This document shows positions 7,845 through 17,064 of a stretch of 32,870 bases of DNA, piece by piece. The notes below the pieces were generated by a model. It was given only the letters and a program-made list of their open reading frames with translations. It did no database searches and had not been told where the DNA came from. Source of the DNA: Myxococcales bacterium. GTDB taxonomy: Bacteria > Myxococcota_A > Polyangia > Polyangiales > Houyiibacteriaceae. A program made the position numbers and the translations under genes. Position 1 is the stretch's first letter. The number at the start of each line of letters is the position of its first letter. The stretch is taken from NCBI GenBank assembly GCA_012744445.1, contig JAAYBZ010000086.1, positions 1 to 32,870 on the forward strand. The letters run 5' to 3'.

Positions 7845-10184
7845 ATGCGGACGCTAGGTTTGTACGCACTCGTGCTCGCCTTCGCGGCGAGCGGATGTTT
7901 CGGCGGCGGAGAGGATTCGCCCCAAGAGTCCAAAGGCGAGGCGCCCGCCGAGGGGAAGGGGCCGGCCGCGGCCGGCGAAGCGAAGACGACGCGCGCGCCC
8001 TCGCGGCTCTACGACGGTCTCGAGGAGCGCCTCGATCTCCTCGCGCTCGGCCACATCGCCGAGGTGCATCGCGACGGGATCTTCATCGACTTCGGCACGC
8101 CGTCGCAGCGCGCCTACACCTTCGGTGATTGGAACACGGGCTGGCTCAAGCAGGGCGCCGACGGGGAGACCACCTACGCCCGCGTCGGCCTCCGCGGCCG
8201 GATCTACTTCCACGCCGACGAGAAGCGCGCCCACCGCGTGAAGATGCGCCTCAAGCCCAACGGCACGGCGGCCATGACGGCGTATATCAACAACGTCCAG
8301 GGCCCCTCGGTGCAGCTCCGGCAGGACTTCCACGAGGTGGAGTTCACGCTTCCGGCGCAGCACATCCGCGAAGGCGAGAACTACCTCCTCCTCGTCTTCG
8401 GCGGCACCGCGCCCCTCGACGGCGAGGACGTCGCGGCGGCCATCGACTGGATGCGCATCATCCCCGGCGAGTCGTTCCCCGAGGGCGAGTTCGTCCCGCC
8501 CGTGCTCGACTCGCTCGTCTCGGCCGTGCGCGTGGGAGGGGAGACGCGCCGCGCCTACGTGGCCCGTCGCCCGCTCGAGATCCGTCAGTACGTGGAGGTG
8601 CCGCGCGACGGCAAGCTCGGCTTCGCGCTCGGCTTCGAGGGGCAGGGGACGGCGCCCGTGCTCGTCCGCGTCTCGACCGACGGGAAGCCCACCGAGACGG
8701 TCTTCGAGGGCGAGGCGACCGGCGAGTTCGTCGAGCACCTCGTCGATCTCTCCAAGTACGCCGGCAAGATCGTCCGGCTCGAGATGGTCGCGCCCGGCGT
8801 CGGCGCGGGCCGTGTGGCCTTCGCGGAGCCGCGGCTCCTCGCGCCCAAGCCCAAGGCCGCGGGCGAGCTCGCGCAGCCCAAGAACCTCATCGTCCTCCTC
8901 ATCGACACGCTCCGCGCCGACCGGCTCAAGCCCTACACGCCGAGCTCGCGCGTGAAGACGCCCGCGCTCGACGACATCGCGAAGCGCGGCACGGTCTTCG
9001 AGTGGGCCATCTCGCCGGAGAACTGGACCAAGCCCTCGGTCGCCTCGGTGCTCACGGGCCTCTATCCGCAGACGCACGGCGCGCGGAAGATGGAGTCGGT
9101 GCTCGGCCAGAAGGCGCTCCTCATCAGCGAGCACCTCAAGGCGCACGGCTTCGCGACCGGCTCGTTCATCGCCAACGGCTACGTCTCCGATCGCTTCGGC
9201 TTCGATCAGGGCTGGGACCACTACACCAACTTCATCCGAGAGCGGAAGAACACCGACGCCGAGTACCTCTTCCGCGAGGCGGCGGACTGGATCGAGACCA
9301 AGAAGGACGGGCGCTTCTTCGCCTACGTCCACACCATCGATCCGCACGTCCCCTACGATCCGCCCGACGAGTTCCTCAAGCTCTACGACGCGCGTGATTA
9401 CGACGGCCAGGTGAAGAACCGCCTCACGCCGAAGCTCCTCGAGGACGCCAAGGGCAACAACCCCAAGGTCGTCTTCACCGAGCGTGACAAAGCCCGCCTC
9501 AACGCCCTCTACGACGGCGAGATCACCTACCACGACCACTACTTCGGCAAGTTCCTCGAGCGGCTCCGCGCGATGGGGGTGCTCGACGACACGCTCCTCG
9601 TCATCACCTCCGACCACGGCGAGGAGTTCGACGACCACGGCTCGTGGGGCCACGGCCACAGCGTCTACAACGAACTCCTCCGCGTCCCCCTCATCTTCTA
9701 CTTCCCGGGCAACGTGCCCGAGGGGGCGCGCGTCTCCGACGTCGTCACCACGGCCGGCATCGCGGCGACCGTCACGGAGCTCCTCGGCCTCCCGGCGATG
9801 CCCGACGTCGAGGTGCCGAGCCTCGTGCCCTACCTCCGCGGCGGCACGCCGGCGCGTCCCTCGGTCGCCTTCAGCGACTTCATGGACGATCGGCGCGTGG
9901 CCACGGCGGCCGGCGCGAAGCTCATCGTGCGTGGCAACCTCACGGCGACGCTCTTCGATCTCGAGCGCGACCCCAAGGAGAAGGAGCAGCTCCCGGTGAG
10001 CGCGCGCCCCATCACCGGTCGCTATCTGCGCGTGCTCCTCAGTCTCTACTCGGGGGCGGACAACCGCCAGCGCTGGCTCGAGGGCGGCGAAGGCCGCGGC
10101 GCCAAGATCGACACCGAGTCCAGCAAGCTCGACGACGTCACGCGCAAGCAGCTCGAAGAGCTGGGCTACTTCGACAACAACTGA
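7845..10184 (+). CDS. Sulfatase/alkaline phosphatase-superfamily lipoprotein
   Basis: Start choice: the ATG at 7845 has CGGAGG four bases upstream and opens a lipoprotein signal peptide ending in AASGC (Cys18); an in-frame GTG at 7818 would spoil it. The 779-residue product has two beta-sandwich-like regions (about 55-215 and 225-335), then a sulfatase-type catalytic domain from about 346. Asp354 in NLIVLLIDTLRADR and DHGEEFDDHG (Asp590, His591) are expected metal ligands, and LTGLYPQTHG is typical of the superfamily. The nucleophile region reads NWTKPSVAS: Thr395 replaces the Cys/Ser converted to formylglycine, and the usual Arg is absent. It is therefore probably not a classical sulfatase but a phospho- or phosphoglycerol-type hydrolase or transferase using Thr, as in LtaS/MdoB relatives. 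It should sit on an envelope membrane facing the periplasm. Substrate unknown. Confidence 0.82.
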   Translation: MRTLGLYALVLAFAASGCFGGGEDSPQESKGEAPAEGKGPAAAGEAKTTRAPSRLYDGLEERLDLLALGHIAEVHRDGIFIDFGTPSQRAYTFGDWNTGWLKQGADGETTYARVGLRGRIYFHADEKRAHRVKMRLKPNGTAAMTAYINNVQGPSVQLRQDFHEVEFTLPAQHIREGENYLLLVFGGTAPLDGEDVAAAIDWMRIIPGESFPEGEFVPPVLDSLVSAVRVGGETRRAYVARRPLEIRQYVEVPRDGKLGFALGFEGQGTAPVLVRVSTDGKPTETVFEGEATGEFVEHLVDLSKYAGKIVRLEMVAPGVGAGRVAFAEPRLLAPKPKAAGELAQPKNLIVLLIDTLRADRLKPYTPSSRVKTPALDDIAKRGTVFEWAISPENWTKPSVASVLTGLYPQTHGARKMESVLGQKALLISEHLKAHGFATGSFIANGYVSDRFGFDQGWDHYTNFIRERKNTDAEYLFREAADWIETKKDGRFFAYVHTIDPHVPYDPPDEFLKLYDARDYDGQVKNRLTPKLLEDAKGNNPKVVFTERDKARLNALYDGEITYHDHYFGKFLERLRAMGVLDDTLLVITSDHGEEFDDHGSWGHGHSVYNELLRVPLIFYFPGNVPEGARVSDVVTTAGIAATVTELLGLPAMPDVEVPSLVPYLRGGTPARPSVAFSDFMDDRRVATAAGAKLIVRGNLTATLFDLERDPKEKEQLPVSARPITGRYLRVLLSLYSGADNRQRWLEGGEGRGAKIDTESSKLDDVTRKQLEELGYFDNN

Positions 10185-11629
10185 GCCCGCTCCGCGCGGA
10201 GCGGGAAGAGCGTGATCCCCACGAGAGCGCCGTCCGGGCGGCGCTCGAAGTGGAAGGTCCCGCCGTGCGCGGTGATGATCTTGTCGATGATGCCGAGGGT
10301 GAGCGCATCGAGCTCGCTCGAGAGCACCGTCCGCTTCCCGGAGGATTTGAGGCTCGCGCGCGCCATGGTCTCGACCCAACCGTGGCTGTCGCCGATCTCC
10401 ACGCGGATGAAGTCGCGCTCGCGCTCACGGTGCAGCGTGCCCACGACGCGGAGGTGGCTCTCGGCGCTCATCTTGCTCGCGGCGCTCTCGAGCAAGAGGA
10501 GCACGGCCTTCTCGAGGAGACGCGCGTCGGCGTCGATGAAGCGGACCTCGTCGTCGATCGAGACGTCCACCTGGGGGCGCGTGCCGAGGCTCGCTTTGAG
10601 CGCGTCGAGCGCCTTCTCCCAGATGCTCGGGACGTCGCATACGTCGATCTGGGGCTCGATGGGGCGCGCGTAGGTGAGCAGATCGGTGATGAGCCGGTTC
10701 AGGCGTTCGGTCTCGCGCACCATGAGCGAGAGCGCGTGCTCGCGCGCTGCGTCGGAGAGGTCCTCGATGCGGAGGTCGGCGGCGGCCTCGCGCAGATTGG
10801 TCACGGGCGTCTGGATCTGCCTCGCGATCACGCCCGAGAGCTCACCGACGATGGCGAGCGGCTCCTTCTTGCCGATCTCGGTCTCGAGGAAGGCGATCTG
10901 GTCGTAGCGGAGCCGGAGCTCCGACGTCTGACGCTCGAGCTCCGATCGCACCTCGAGGTACTTGGAGAGGATGAGCAAGCTCAGCGCCAGGCTGAAGAAG
11001 ACCACGGAGATGGGCGCGAGCGGGATGGCGCGCACGCCGATCGCGTAGTGGACGAAGTCGAGCGAGTAGGCGACCGAGGTGACGCTCATCACGGCCGCGA
11101 GCTCGCGCACGAGCGGCACGCGCGTGAGCTTCTTCAGGCCTGGCGCCCAGGCGACGAGGTAACCGAAGAAGCCGAGCCCCGCGCTCGCGAAGCCGATGGG
11201 GGTCATCGCCGCGACGGGGCGCTCGGGGCCCGCCGCGAGCCGCGAGCCCTCCACGAGCATCACGGCAGGGTCGTAGGCGAAGCCCGCGAGGACGGGGAGC
11301 ATCGTCACGCCCGCCACGATGCAGGTGGCGCGGACGCTGAACCAGTCGTCGTCGAGGTCGAAGTACGCCCGGACGAAGGGCGTGAAGGCGAGGAGGCTCC
11401 CGAAGTGCGCGGCGAGCACCATCGACTGCCAGCGCGCCGCGTCGTGCGGCGACGTCGCGAGGAGCTCGAAGTACTGGGCGATGCTCGCCATGCCCAGCGC
11501 GAGCGCGACCCAGCCGAAGCTCGCCTGCGCGCTCGCGAGCGCGGCGCGGCGCGTGAGCAGGCCGAAGGAGAGCGCCGTGAAGAGCTGGATGGCCCCGAAG
11601 CCGAGGTAGAGCGAGGGGAAGGCGTTCAC
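10166..11629 (-). CDS. Membrane histidine kinase homologue lacking catalytic residues (pseudokinase)
   Basis: The 487-residue protein has about seven N-terminal membrane helices (residues 5-225), a coiled-coil linker (225-255), and regions collinear with HisKA and HATPase domains. The H-box reads SGVIARQIQTPV: Arg270 replaces the phospho-acceptor His and QTP replaces RNP. In the ATPase part the N-box Asn is Ser382 (LLLESAAS), the G1 box reads GDSHGW (412-417) instead of DxGxG, and the G2 box reads LDALTLGI instead of GTGLAL. It should neither bind ATP normally nor autophosphorylate, so a regulatory partner role is likely. The GTG start overlaps the stop of the intact kinase by 4 nt (GTGA), indicating coupled expression. 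Its 3' end overlaps the convergent lipoprotein gene by 19 bp. Confidence 0.82.
   Translation of the reverse strand: MNAFPSLYLGFGAIQLFTALSFGLLTRRAALASAQASFGWVALALGMASIAQYFELLATSPHDAARWQSMVLAAHFGSLLAFTPFVRAYFDLDDDWFSVRATCIVAGVTMLPVLAGFAYDPAVMLVEGSRLAAGPERPVAAMTPIGFASAGLGFFGYLVAWAPGLKKLTRVPLVRELAAVMSVTSVAYSLDFVHYAIGVRAIPLAPISVVFFSLALSLLILSKYLEVRSELERQTSELRLRYDQIAFLETEIGKKEPLAIVGELSGVIARQIQTPVTNLREAAADLRIEDLSDAAREHALSLMVRETERLNRLITDLLTYARPIEPQIDVCDVPSIWEKALDALKASLGTRPQVDVSIDDEVRFIDADARLLEKAVLLLLESAASKMSAESHLRVVGTLHRERERDFIRVEIGDSHGWVETMARASLKSSGKRTVLSSELDALTLGIIDKIITAHGGTFHFERRPDGALVGITLFPLRAERAQLLSK
10186..10205. repeat. 20-bp perfect palindrome at convergent gene ends
   Basis: The half-site CCCGCTCCGC (10186-10195) is followed directly by its reverse complement (10196-10205). 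As RNA it gives an 8-bp stem with a GCGC loop on either strand. It begins one base after the lipoprotein stop and lies inside the 3' coding end of the opposite-strand pseudokinase gene. With no U-tract on either side, a bidirectional mRNA 3'-end role is likelier than a classical terminator. Confidence 0.6.
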
Positions 11630-13125
11630 GGCACCGTGCTCCCCGCGGGGAGATCCGCGATCGAGACGTCGAGGAGCGAGGGGAGCTGGCTCGCACGCCG
11701 TCGAGGGAGGAGGAGCCGCGCGGTGGTGCCCTCGCCCTTCTGGCTGCTGAACGAGAGCCGCCCGCCGTGGTTCGCGGCGATGCGGTCCACGATGGCCAGC
11801 GCGAGGCCCGTCCCGCGGGAGCGCGTGGTGAAGAAGGGCGTCGCCGCCTTCTCGAGCGTCTCGGGGTCCATGCCCTCGCCGCAGTCGACGACGCAGAGCT
11901 CCACCGCCGGATCACCGTCGATCTCGGCGTCACGCGCCTCGAGCACGATGACGCCGGGGCCGGAGGTGGCGTCCACCGCGTTCTGCACGAGGTAGTGGAG
12001 CGCGTTCTCGAGGAGGTCGCGATCCCCCACGAGCGACTCGACCTCGACGTGGACCTCGAAGCGGATCTCGCCGTCGCGTACGCGCGGGTACTGCGCCTGG
12101 GCGCGCCGGACGCAGCGGTCGAAGAGGCTCGCGACGTCGCAGAGGGCAAAATTGGGTTTGCCGTGCTCGGCGAAGGTGCTGAGCTCGACGGCGAGCTTGT
12201 GGAGGCGCTCCGTCTCCTCCTCGAGGATCTCCACGAGCTTGGCCCGCGCGCGATCGCCGTGCGTGCCCTTGCGGATGGCCGAGGTGGCGTTGCGGATCAC
12301 GGCGAGCGGGTTCCGCACCTCGTGGGCGATGACCGCGGAGAGCGAGCCCACGGCCGCGAGCTGCTCGGTCTCGGCGAGCTGCTCGTGTTTCTGCACGAGG
12401 TCCTCGAGGCTCGCGGCGTAGGCGGCCCGGCGTCGAGCGAGCTCTTCGGTGGCCTCGCCGAAGCGGTCGAGGAGCGTCCAGTGGACCATCCCGACCCCCA
12501 CCATGCCCGCGTAGGCGAGGACGTCGATGCGGGGGAGGGCCAGGGCCGAGATGGCGGCGTCGAGCCAGGCCGCGCCGAGGCAGATGGCCGCCGCGCTCGA
12601 GACGCGCCGAACGTATGGATCGTGGCCGCGCTGACGCCGCACGATGAGGAGCGCGCCGGTCGCGAGGATGAGCCCGAGGGCGAACATCGCCGCGCCGGCG
12701 GGTTTGACGGTGTAGCTCCCCTCGGGCGTGAGGTCGCCGTGCACTCCGGCCAGCACGAGGAGGATCCCGAGGACGGACCAGAGCCCCGCGAAGGGCACGA
12801 GCATCGATGGCGAACGCGAGACGCCCGCGCACATCGCGACGAAGGTGCCGCCGAGGAGGTATCGCCCCACCGCAGAGAGCTCGAGCGCGAACGCGGCCTC
12901 CTCGGGCGTATGCGCGCCGATGAAGCGGAAGCGCGCGTAGGAGACGACCGTGAACGCGATGCACACGTAACCGAAGCGTGAGAGCTCGGGCTCCACGTGA
13001 CGCCTCGTGAACGCGATGAGGTACAGCGCCGCGGCGAAGCCGTACATCAGCGTCCAGGTCAGGAGCAGCGTTCCCTGGATGGGCACGAGGGGAGCATAGA
13101 TCGAGCCCCGCGGCGCGCGGCACAA
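11626..13125 (-). CDS. Membrane sensor histidine kinase (intact)
   Basis: A protein of up to 499 residues: about seven membrane helices (about 16-225), a coiled coil (225-255), then a HisKA domain with SAVIAHEVRNPLAVI (phospho-acceptor His268). The HATPase domain has an intact N-box (DLLENALHYLVQNAVDA), G1 box (VVDCGEGMD) and G2 box (RGTGLALAIV). No periplasmic sensor domain is evident, so the helix bundle itself may sense a lipid or membrane signal. No response regulator is adjacent, so the partner is unknown. The annotated TTG start (13125) has GGAAG directly before it. A GTG at 13086 (VPIQGTLLL) gives a more typical short N-terminus and is an equally plausible start. It is the first gene of a pair with the pseudokinase and diverges from the exported protein at 13193. 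Confidence 0.9.
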   Translation of the reverse strand: MCRAPRGSIYAPLVPIQGTLLLTWTLMYGFAAALYLIAFTRRHVEPELSRFGYVCIAFTVVSYARFRFIGAHTPEEAAFALELSAVGRYLLGGTFVAMCAGVSRSPSMLVPFAGLWSVLGILLVLAGVHGDLTPEGSYTVKPAGAAMFALGLILATGALLIVRRQRGHDPYVRRVSSAAAICLGAAWLDAAISALALPRIDVLAYAGMVGVGMVHWTLLDRFGEATEELARRRAAYAASLEDLVQKHEQLAETEQLAAVGSLSAVIAHEVRNPLAVIRNATSAIRKGTHGDRARAKLVEILEEETERLHKLAVELSTFAEHGKPNFALCDVASLFDRCVRRAQAQYPRVRDGEIRFEVHVEVESLVGDRDLLENALHYLVQNAVDATSGPGVIVLEARDAEIDGDPAVELCVVDCGEGMDPETLEKAATPFFTTRSRGTGLALAIVDRIAANHGGRLSFSSQKGEGTTARLLLPRRRASQLPSLLDVSIADLPAGSTVP

Positions 13126-13192
13126 CTTCCATCTCGCGCGACCGATCTCCCTTTTTTTGCCCCGCGACCCGAGCGTTTCCTAAGCTGTCGTC

Positions 13193-13702
13193 GTGCGGTC
13201 CCTCGGCTCGATGAAGGCGGCTCTCGTCCTCGGCATCCTGGCGCTCACCTCCGCGGTGGTCGTGCACGGCTCGGCGCGATCCGACGACGGCGCAGACGGC
13301 GCATACGACGGCGTGAAGCCGGGCACGGATCACAGGCCGCCCGGACCCGACGTCGCCGGCAAGGGGCGCTACGTCACCTTCCCCGGCTTCGAGGTGCTCC
13401 CCGGCGGTCGAAGCCGCGTCTTCGTCCAGACGAGCGCCCGCATCGAGCCCGTCGTCACGCAGGCGTCGGGGCGCTTCGAGGTCGTGCTCCCCAACACGCG
13501 CGTGCACCTCCGCAACAACCGGAGGCCGCTCGAGACGGAGCACTTCGCGACGCCCCTCGCGCGCGCCCGGGTCGAGCAGCGCAAGAAGGACGCCGTGCTC
13601 GTCCTCGAGCTCAAGCACCCCATCGACTCGGTGCAGGTGCACGTGCAGCCTGGCCAAGACGGCTATTTCTTCGTCTTCGTCGAGCTGCCGCGGAGCGAGT
13701 GA
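13193..13702 (+). CDS. Small exported protein with AMIN-like beta domain
   Basis: The product has 169 residues from a GTG start; an ATG at 13211 (MKAALVLG) is an alternative, and neither has a good ribosome binding site. A hydrophobic N-terminus (about residues 7-27) looks like a signal peptide or anchor. After a charged, Gly/Pro-rich linker comes a beta-rich domain (about 60-166): RVFVQTSARIEPVV, FEVVLPNTRVHLRNN, AVLVLELKHPIDSVQVHV, YFFVFVELP. This layout resembles AMIN domains, which direct envelope proteins such as AmiC or PilQ to peptidoglycan or division sites. That assignment is by pattern only. The gene diverges from the kinase pair across about 67 bp, so the two could share regulation. 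It converges on hisS with a 3-bp gap. Confidence 0.65.
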   Translation: MRSLGSMKAALVLGILALTSAVVVHGSARSDDGADGAYDGVKPGTDHRPPGPDVAGKGRYVTFPGFEVLPGGRSRVFVQTSARIEPVVTQASGRFEVVLPNTRVHLRNNRRPLETEHFATPLARARVEQRKKDAVLVLELKHPIDSVQVHVQPGQDGYFFVFVELPRSE

Positions 13703-13705
13703 GGC

Positions 13706-14971
<1,266 letters not shown>

Positions 14972-14974
14972 CGT

Positions 14975-16168
14975 TCAGTGCAATCCGTAGCTGCGCCCCT
15001 TGGCGAGGTGGGTGACGGCGTCACCGAGGCCGCGCAGGGTGAGCGGGAACATCTCGAAGACCTTGCGGACGTGCTCGATGGTGTTGCCCGTCCAGTACCG
15101 CTCCGGCTCGGGGTTGAGCCAAGCCGCGCGGTCGAAGTGATCGGCGAGCATCATGAGCCATCGGATGCCCTCCGTCCCGCGATCGTCGCCGAGATCGAGC
15201 GAGCCGCCGGCCGCGAAGAGCTCGTAGGGCGCCATGAGCGCGTCCCCGACCATGATGAGCTTGTAGTGGCGGCCGCACTCGTGGAGCAGGTCGCGCACGC
15301 GGATGGGCTTGTCGAAGCGATCCGTCTCGTAGACGTGGCCGTAGACGCAGTTGTGGAAGTAATAGGTGCGCAGCTCCTTGAAGTGGCTCGCGCGCTTCGC
15401 GGCGGAGAAGAGCCGCGAGCAGAGGTGCGCGTAGGGATCCATGGAGCCGCCGATGTCCATCATGAGGATCACGCGCGTGTTCCCTCGGCGGGGGGCGCGC
15501 GTCACCACCTCGATCTCACCGCCGTTCGAGGCGGTCTTCTCGATGGTGCCCTCGAGGTCGAGCTCGTCCTCGGCGCCCTCGCGGATGAAGGCGCGGAGCT
15601 TGCGCAGCGCGACCTCCATCTGCCGCGTGTCGAGCGTGATGTCGTCGCGGAGGCCCTTGTACATGCGGGCGTCGGCCACCTTCACGGCGCTGCGGTTCCC
15701 GCCGGGGCCGCCCACGCGGATGCCCTGCGGGGACTGGCCCGAGTGCCCGAAGGGGCTCGTCCCGCCCGTGCCGATCCACTTGTTGCCGCCGTCGTGGCGC
15801 TCGTCCTGCTCCCGCAGGCGCTCCTCGAAGAGCTTCTTGAGCTCCTCGAGGTCCATCGACTCGATGAGGCGCCGCTCCTCTTCGCTCAGCTCGCGCTGCC
15901 GCTCCTTCGCGTCCTTGAGCCACTCGAAGAGCTCGTCCTTGAGGCGCTTCGCCTGGACCTCGATGCCCTTGAAGTACTTGGAGAACGCCTGGTCGAAGTC
16001 GTCGTAGTGCGCGACGTCGTGGATCATCGTCGCGCGCGCGACGTAGTAGAACCCCTCGAGCGAGGAGTCGTGGAGCCCCGCGGCGAGCGCCTCCGCAAGC
16101 GCGAGCGCCTCGGTCGTCCCCACGGGGACGCCGCGCTCGCGAAGCTCGAAGAGGAAGGGGACGATCAT
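14975..16168 (-). CDS. VWA-domain protein, partner of MoxR ATPase (CoxE-like)
   Basis: The protein has 397 residues and no signal peptide, so it is cytoplasmic. The N-terminal half is helical and charged (about 75-125, likely coiled coil), followed by a Gly-rich spacer (127-158). The C-terminal half is a von Willebrand A domain with an intact MIDAS motif DIGGS (238-242) and TRVILMMD just before it. MoxR/VWA pairs work as ATP-driven chaperones that insert metal cofactors or remodel complexes, as in CoxD/CoxE or RavA/ViaA. The gene lies 7 nt after moxR and 3 nt before hisS, all on the same strand, so it is surely co-expressed with the ATPase. The client is not evident from the neighbours. Confidence 0.88.
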   Translation of the reverse strand: MIVPFLFELRERGVPVGTTEALALAEALAAGLHDSSLEGFYYVARATMIHDVAHYDDFDQAFSKYFKGIEVQAKRLKDELFEWLKDAKERQRELSEEERRLIESMDLEELKKLFEERLREQDERHDGGNKWIGTGGTSPFGHSGQSPQGIRVGGPGGNRSAVKVADARMYKGLRDDITLDTRQMEVALRKLRAFIREGAEDELDLEGTIEKTASNGGEIEVVTRAPRRGNTRVILMMDIGGSMDPYAHLCSRLFSAAKRASHFKELRTYYFHNCVYGHVYETDRFDKPIRVRDLLHECGRHYKLIMVGDALMAPYELFAAGGSLDLGDDRGTEGIRWLMMLADHFDRAAWLNPEPERYWTGNTIEHVRKVFEMFPLTLRGLGDAVTHLAKGRSYGLH

Positions 16169-16175
16169 CGGGGCC

Positions 16176-17015
16176 TCAGCTCCTCCAGCGGCGACCGCCG
16201 GCGATCTGATCGGCGTAGGCCACGAGGTCCTGCTCCTTCTTGAGCAGCGCGCCCAGGAAGGGGAGGTTCTGATCGAGCGTCACGTTCTTGATGCCGGTGC
16301 GCTTGAGCACGGCGATCCAGTCGATGAGCTCGCTCGTGCTCGGGCGCTTGCGGAGCCGCGTCATGTTGCGGAGCTGGTAGAAGACCTCGATCGCTTGATC
16401 GGCGAGCTGCTTGTCGAGGTCGGGGTGGTGGACGTCGACGATGCGCTGCATGAGGTCTCGGTCGGGGAACTCGATGAAGTGGAAGATGCAGCGGCGGAGG
16501 AAGGCGTCGGGGAGCTCCTTCTCCGCGTTGGACGTGATGATGACGAGCGGGCGGTGCTTCGCGACGATCTCCTCCTGGGTCTCGTCGACGTAGAAGCGCA
16601 TCCGGTCGAGCTCGTTGAGGAGGTCGTTGGGGAACTCGAGGTCGGCCTTGTCGATCTCGTCGATGAGCACGACGACGCGCTCGTCGGAGACGAACGCCTG
16701 ACCGAGCGGCCCGAGCTTGATGTACTGGCGGATGTCATTGACGTCGCGATCCCCGAAGCGCGAGTCGTAGAGGCGCTGCACGGTGTCGTAGACGTAGAGG
16801 CCGTCCTGCGCGCGCGTGGTGCTCTTCACCTGCCAGCGGATGAGCTTCATCCCGAACGCCTTGGAGACGGCCTCGGCGAGCTGCGTCTTGCCCGTGCCAG
16901 GCTCGCCGCGCACGAGGAGCGGCTTCTCGAGGACGATGGCGCAGTTGACCGACGCCTCGAGCGAATCGTTGGTGAGGTAGTTCTCGGTACCGGAGAAGCG
17001 CTTGGGATGGTTCAT
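16176..17015 (-). CDS. MoxR-family AAA+ ATPase
   Basis: The 279-residue AAA+ protein has Walker A GEPGTGKT (37-44), Walker B VVVLIDEIDKA (114-124), sensor 1 IITSNAEKE (Asn163) and a following DAFLRRC with a likely Arg finger. The opening FSGTENYLTNDSLEASVNCAIVLEKPLL (quoted in two parts: FSGTENYLTNDSLEA, then SVNCAIVLEKPLL) is typical of the MoxR branch that pairs with CoxE-like VWA proteins. It would act in the cytoplasm with the VWA protein encoded directly downstream. The ATG at 17015 has no clear Shine-Dalgarno. It lies 49 nt after the upstream lipoprotein gene, so it may have its own promoter or be read from the hydrolase promoter. Confidence 0.92.
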   Translation of the reverse strand: MNHPKRFSGTENYLTNDSLEASVNCAIVLEKPLLVRGEPGTGKTQLAEAVSKAFGMKLIRWQVKSTTRAQDGLYVYDTVQRLYDSRFGDRDVNDIRQYIKLGPLGQAFVSDERVVVLIDEIDKADLEFPNDLLNELDRMRFYVDETQEEIVAKHRPLVIITSNAEKELPDAFLRRCIFHFIEFPDRDLMQRIVDVHHPDLDKQLADQAIEVFYQLRNMTRLRKRPSTSELIDWIAVLKRTGIKNVTLDQNLPFLGALLKKEQDLVAYADQIAGGRRWRS

Positions 17016-17035
17016 GGGCTTGGACTCGTGAAGCG

Positions 17036-17050
17036 GCCCGCCGAGCGGGC
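17036..17050 (-). other. Short stem-loop between lipoprotein and moxR genes
   Basis: GCCCGC (17036-17041) and GCGGGC (17045-17050) pair perfectly around a 3-nt loop, 14 nt past the lipoprotein stop. There is no U-tract, so it is at most a weak terminator or processing signal. In this GC-rich genome a 6-bp stem could also be chance. Confidence 0.35.
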
Positions 17051-17064
17051 TCGCTCCGGTCCTA

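Noticed and set aside
7854..10379. Antisense open frame under the sulfatase-like gene.
   Set aside because: The sense strand has a lipobox, metal-binding motifs and a Shine-Dalgarno; the antisense product shows no domain.
9644..11995. Long plus-strand frame crossing the lipoprotein 3' end and the pseudokinase.
   Set aside because: It is out of frame with the lipoprotein and antisense to the kinase homologue; its sequence is compositionally biased without motifs.
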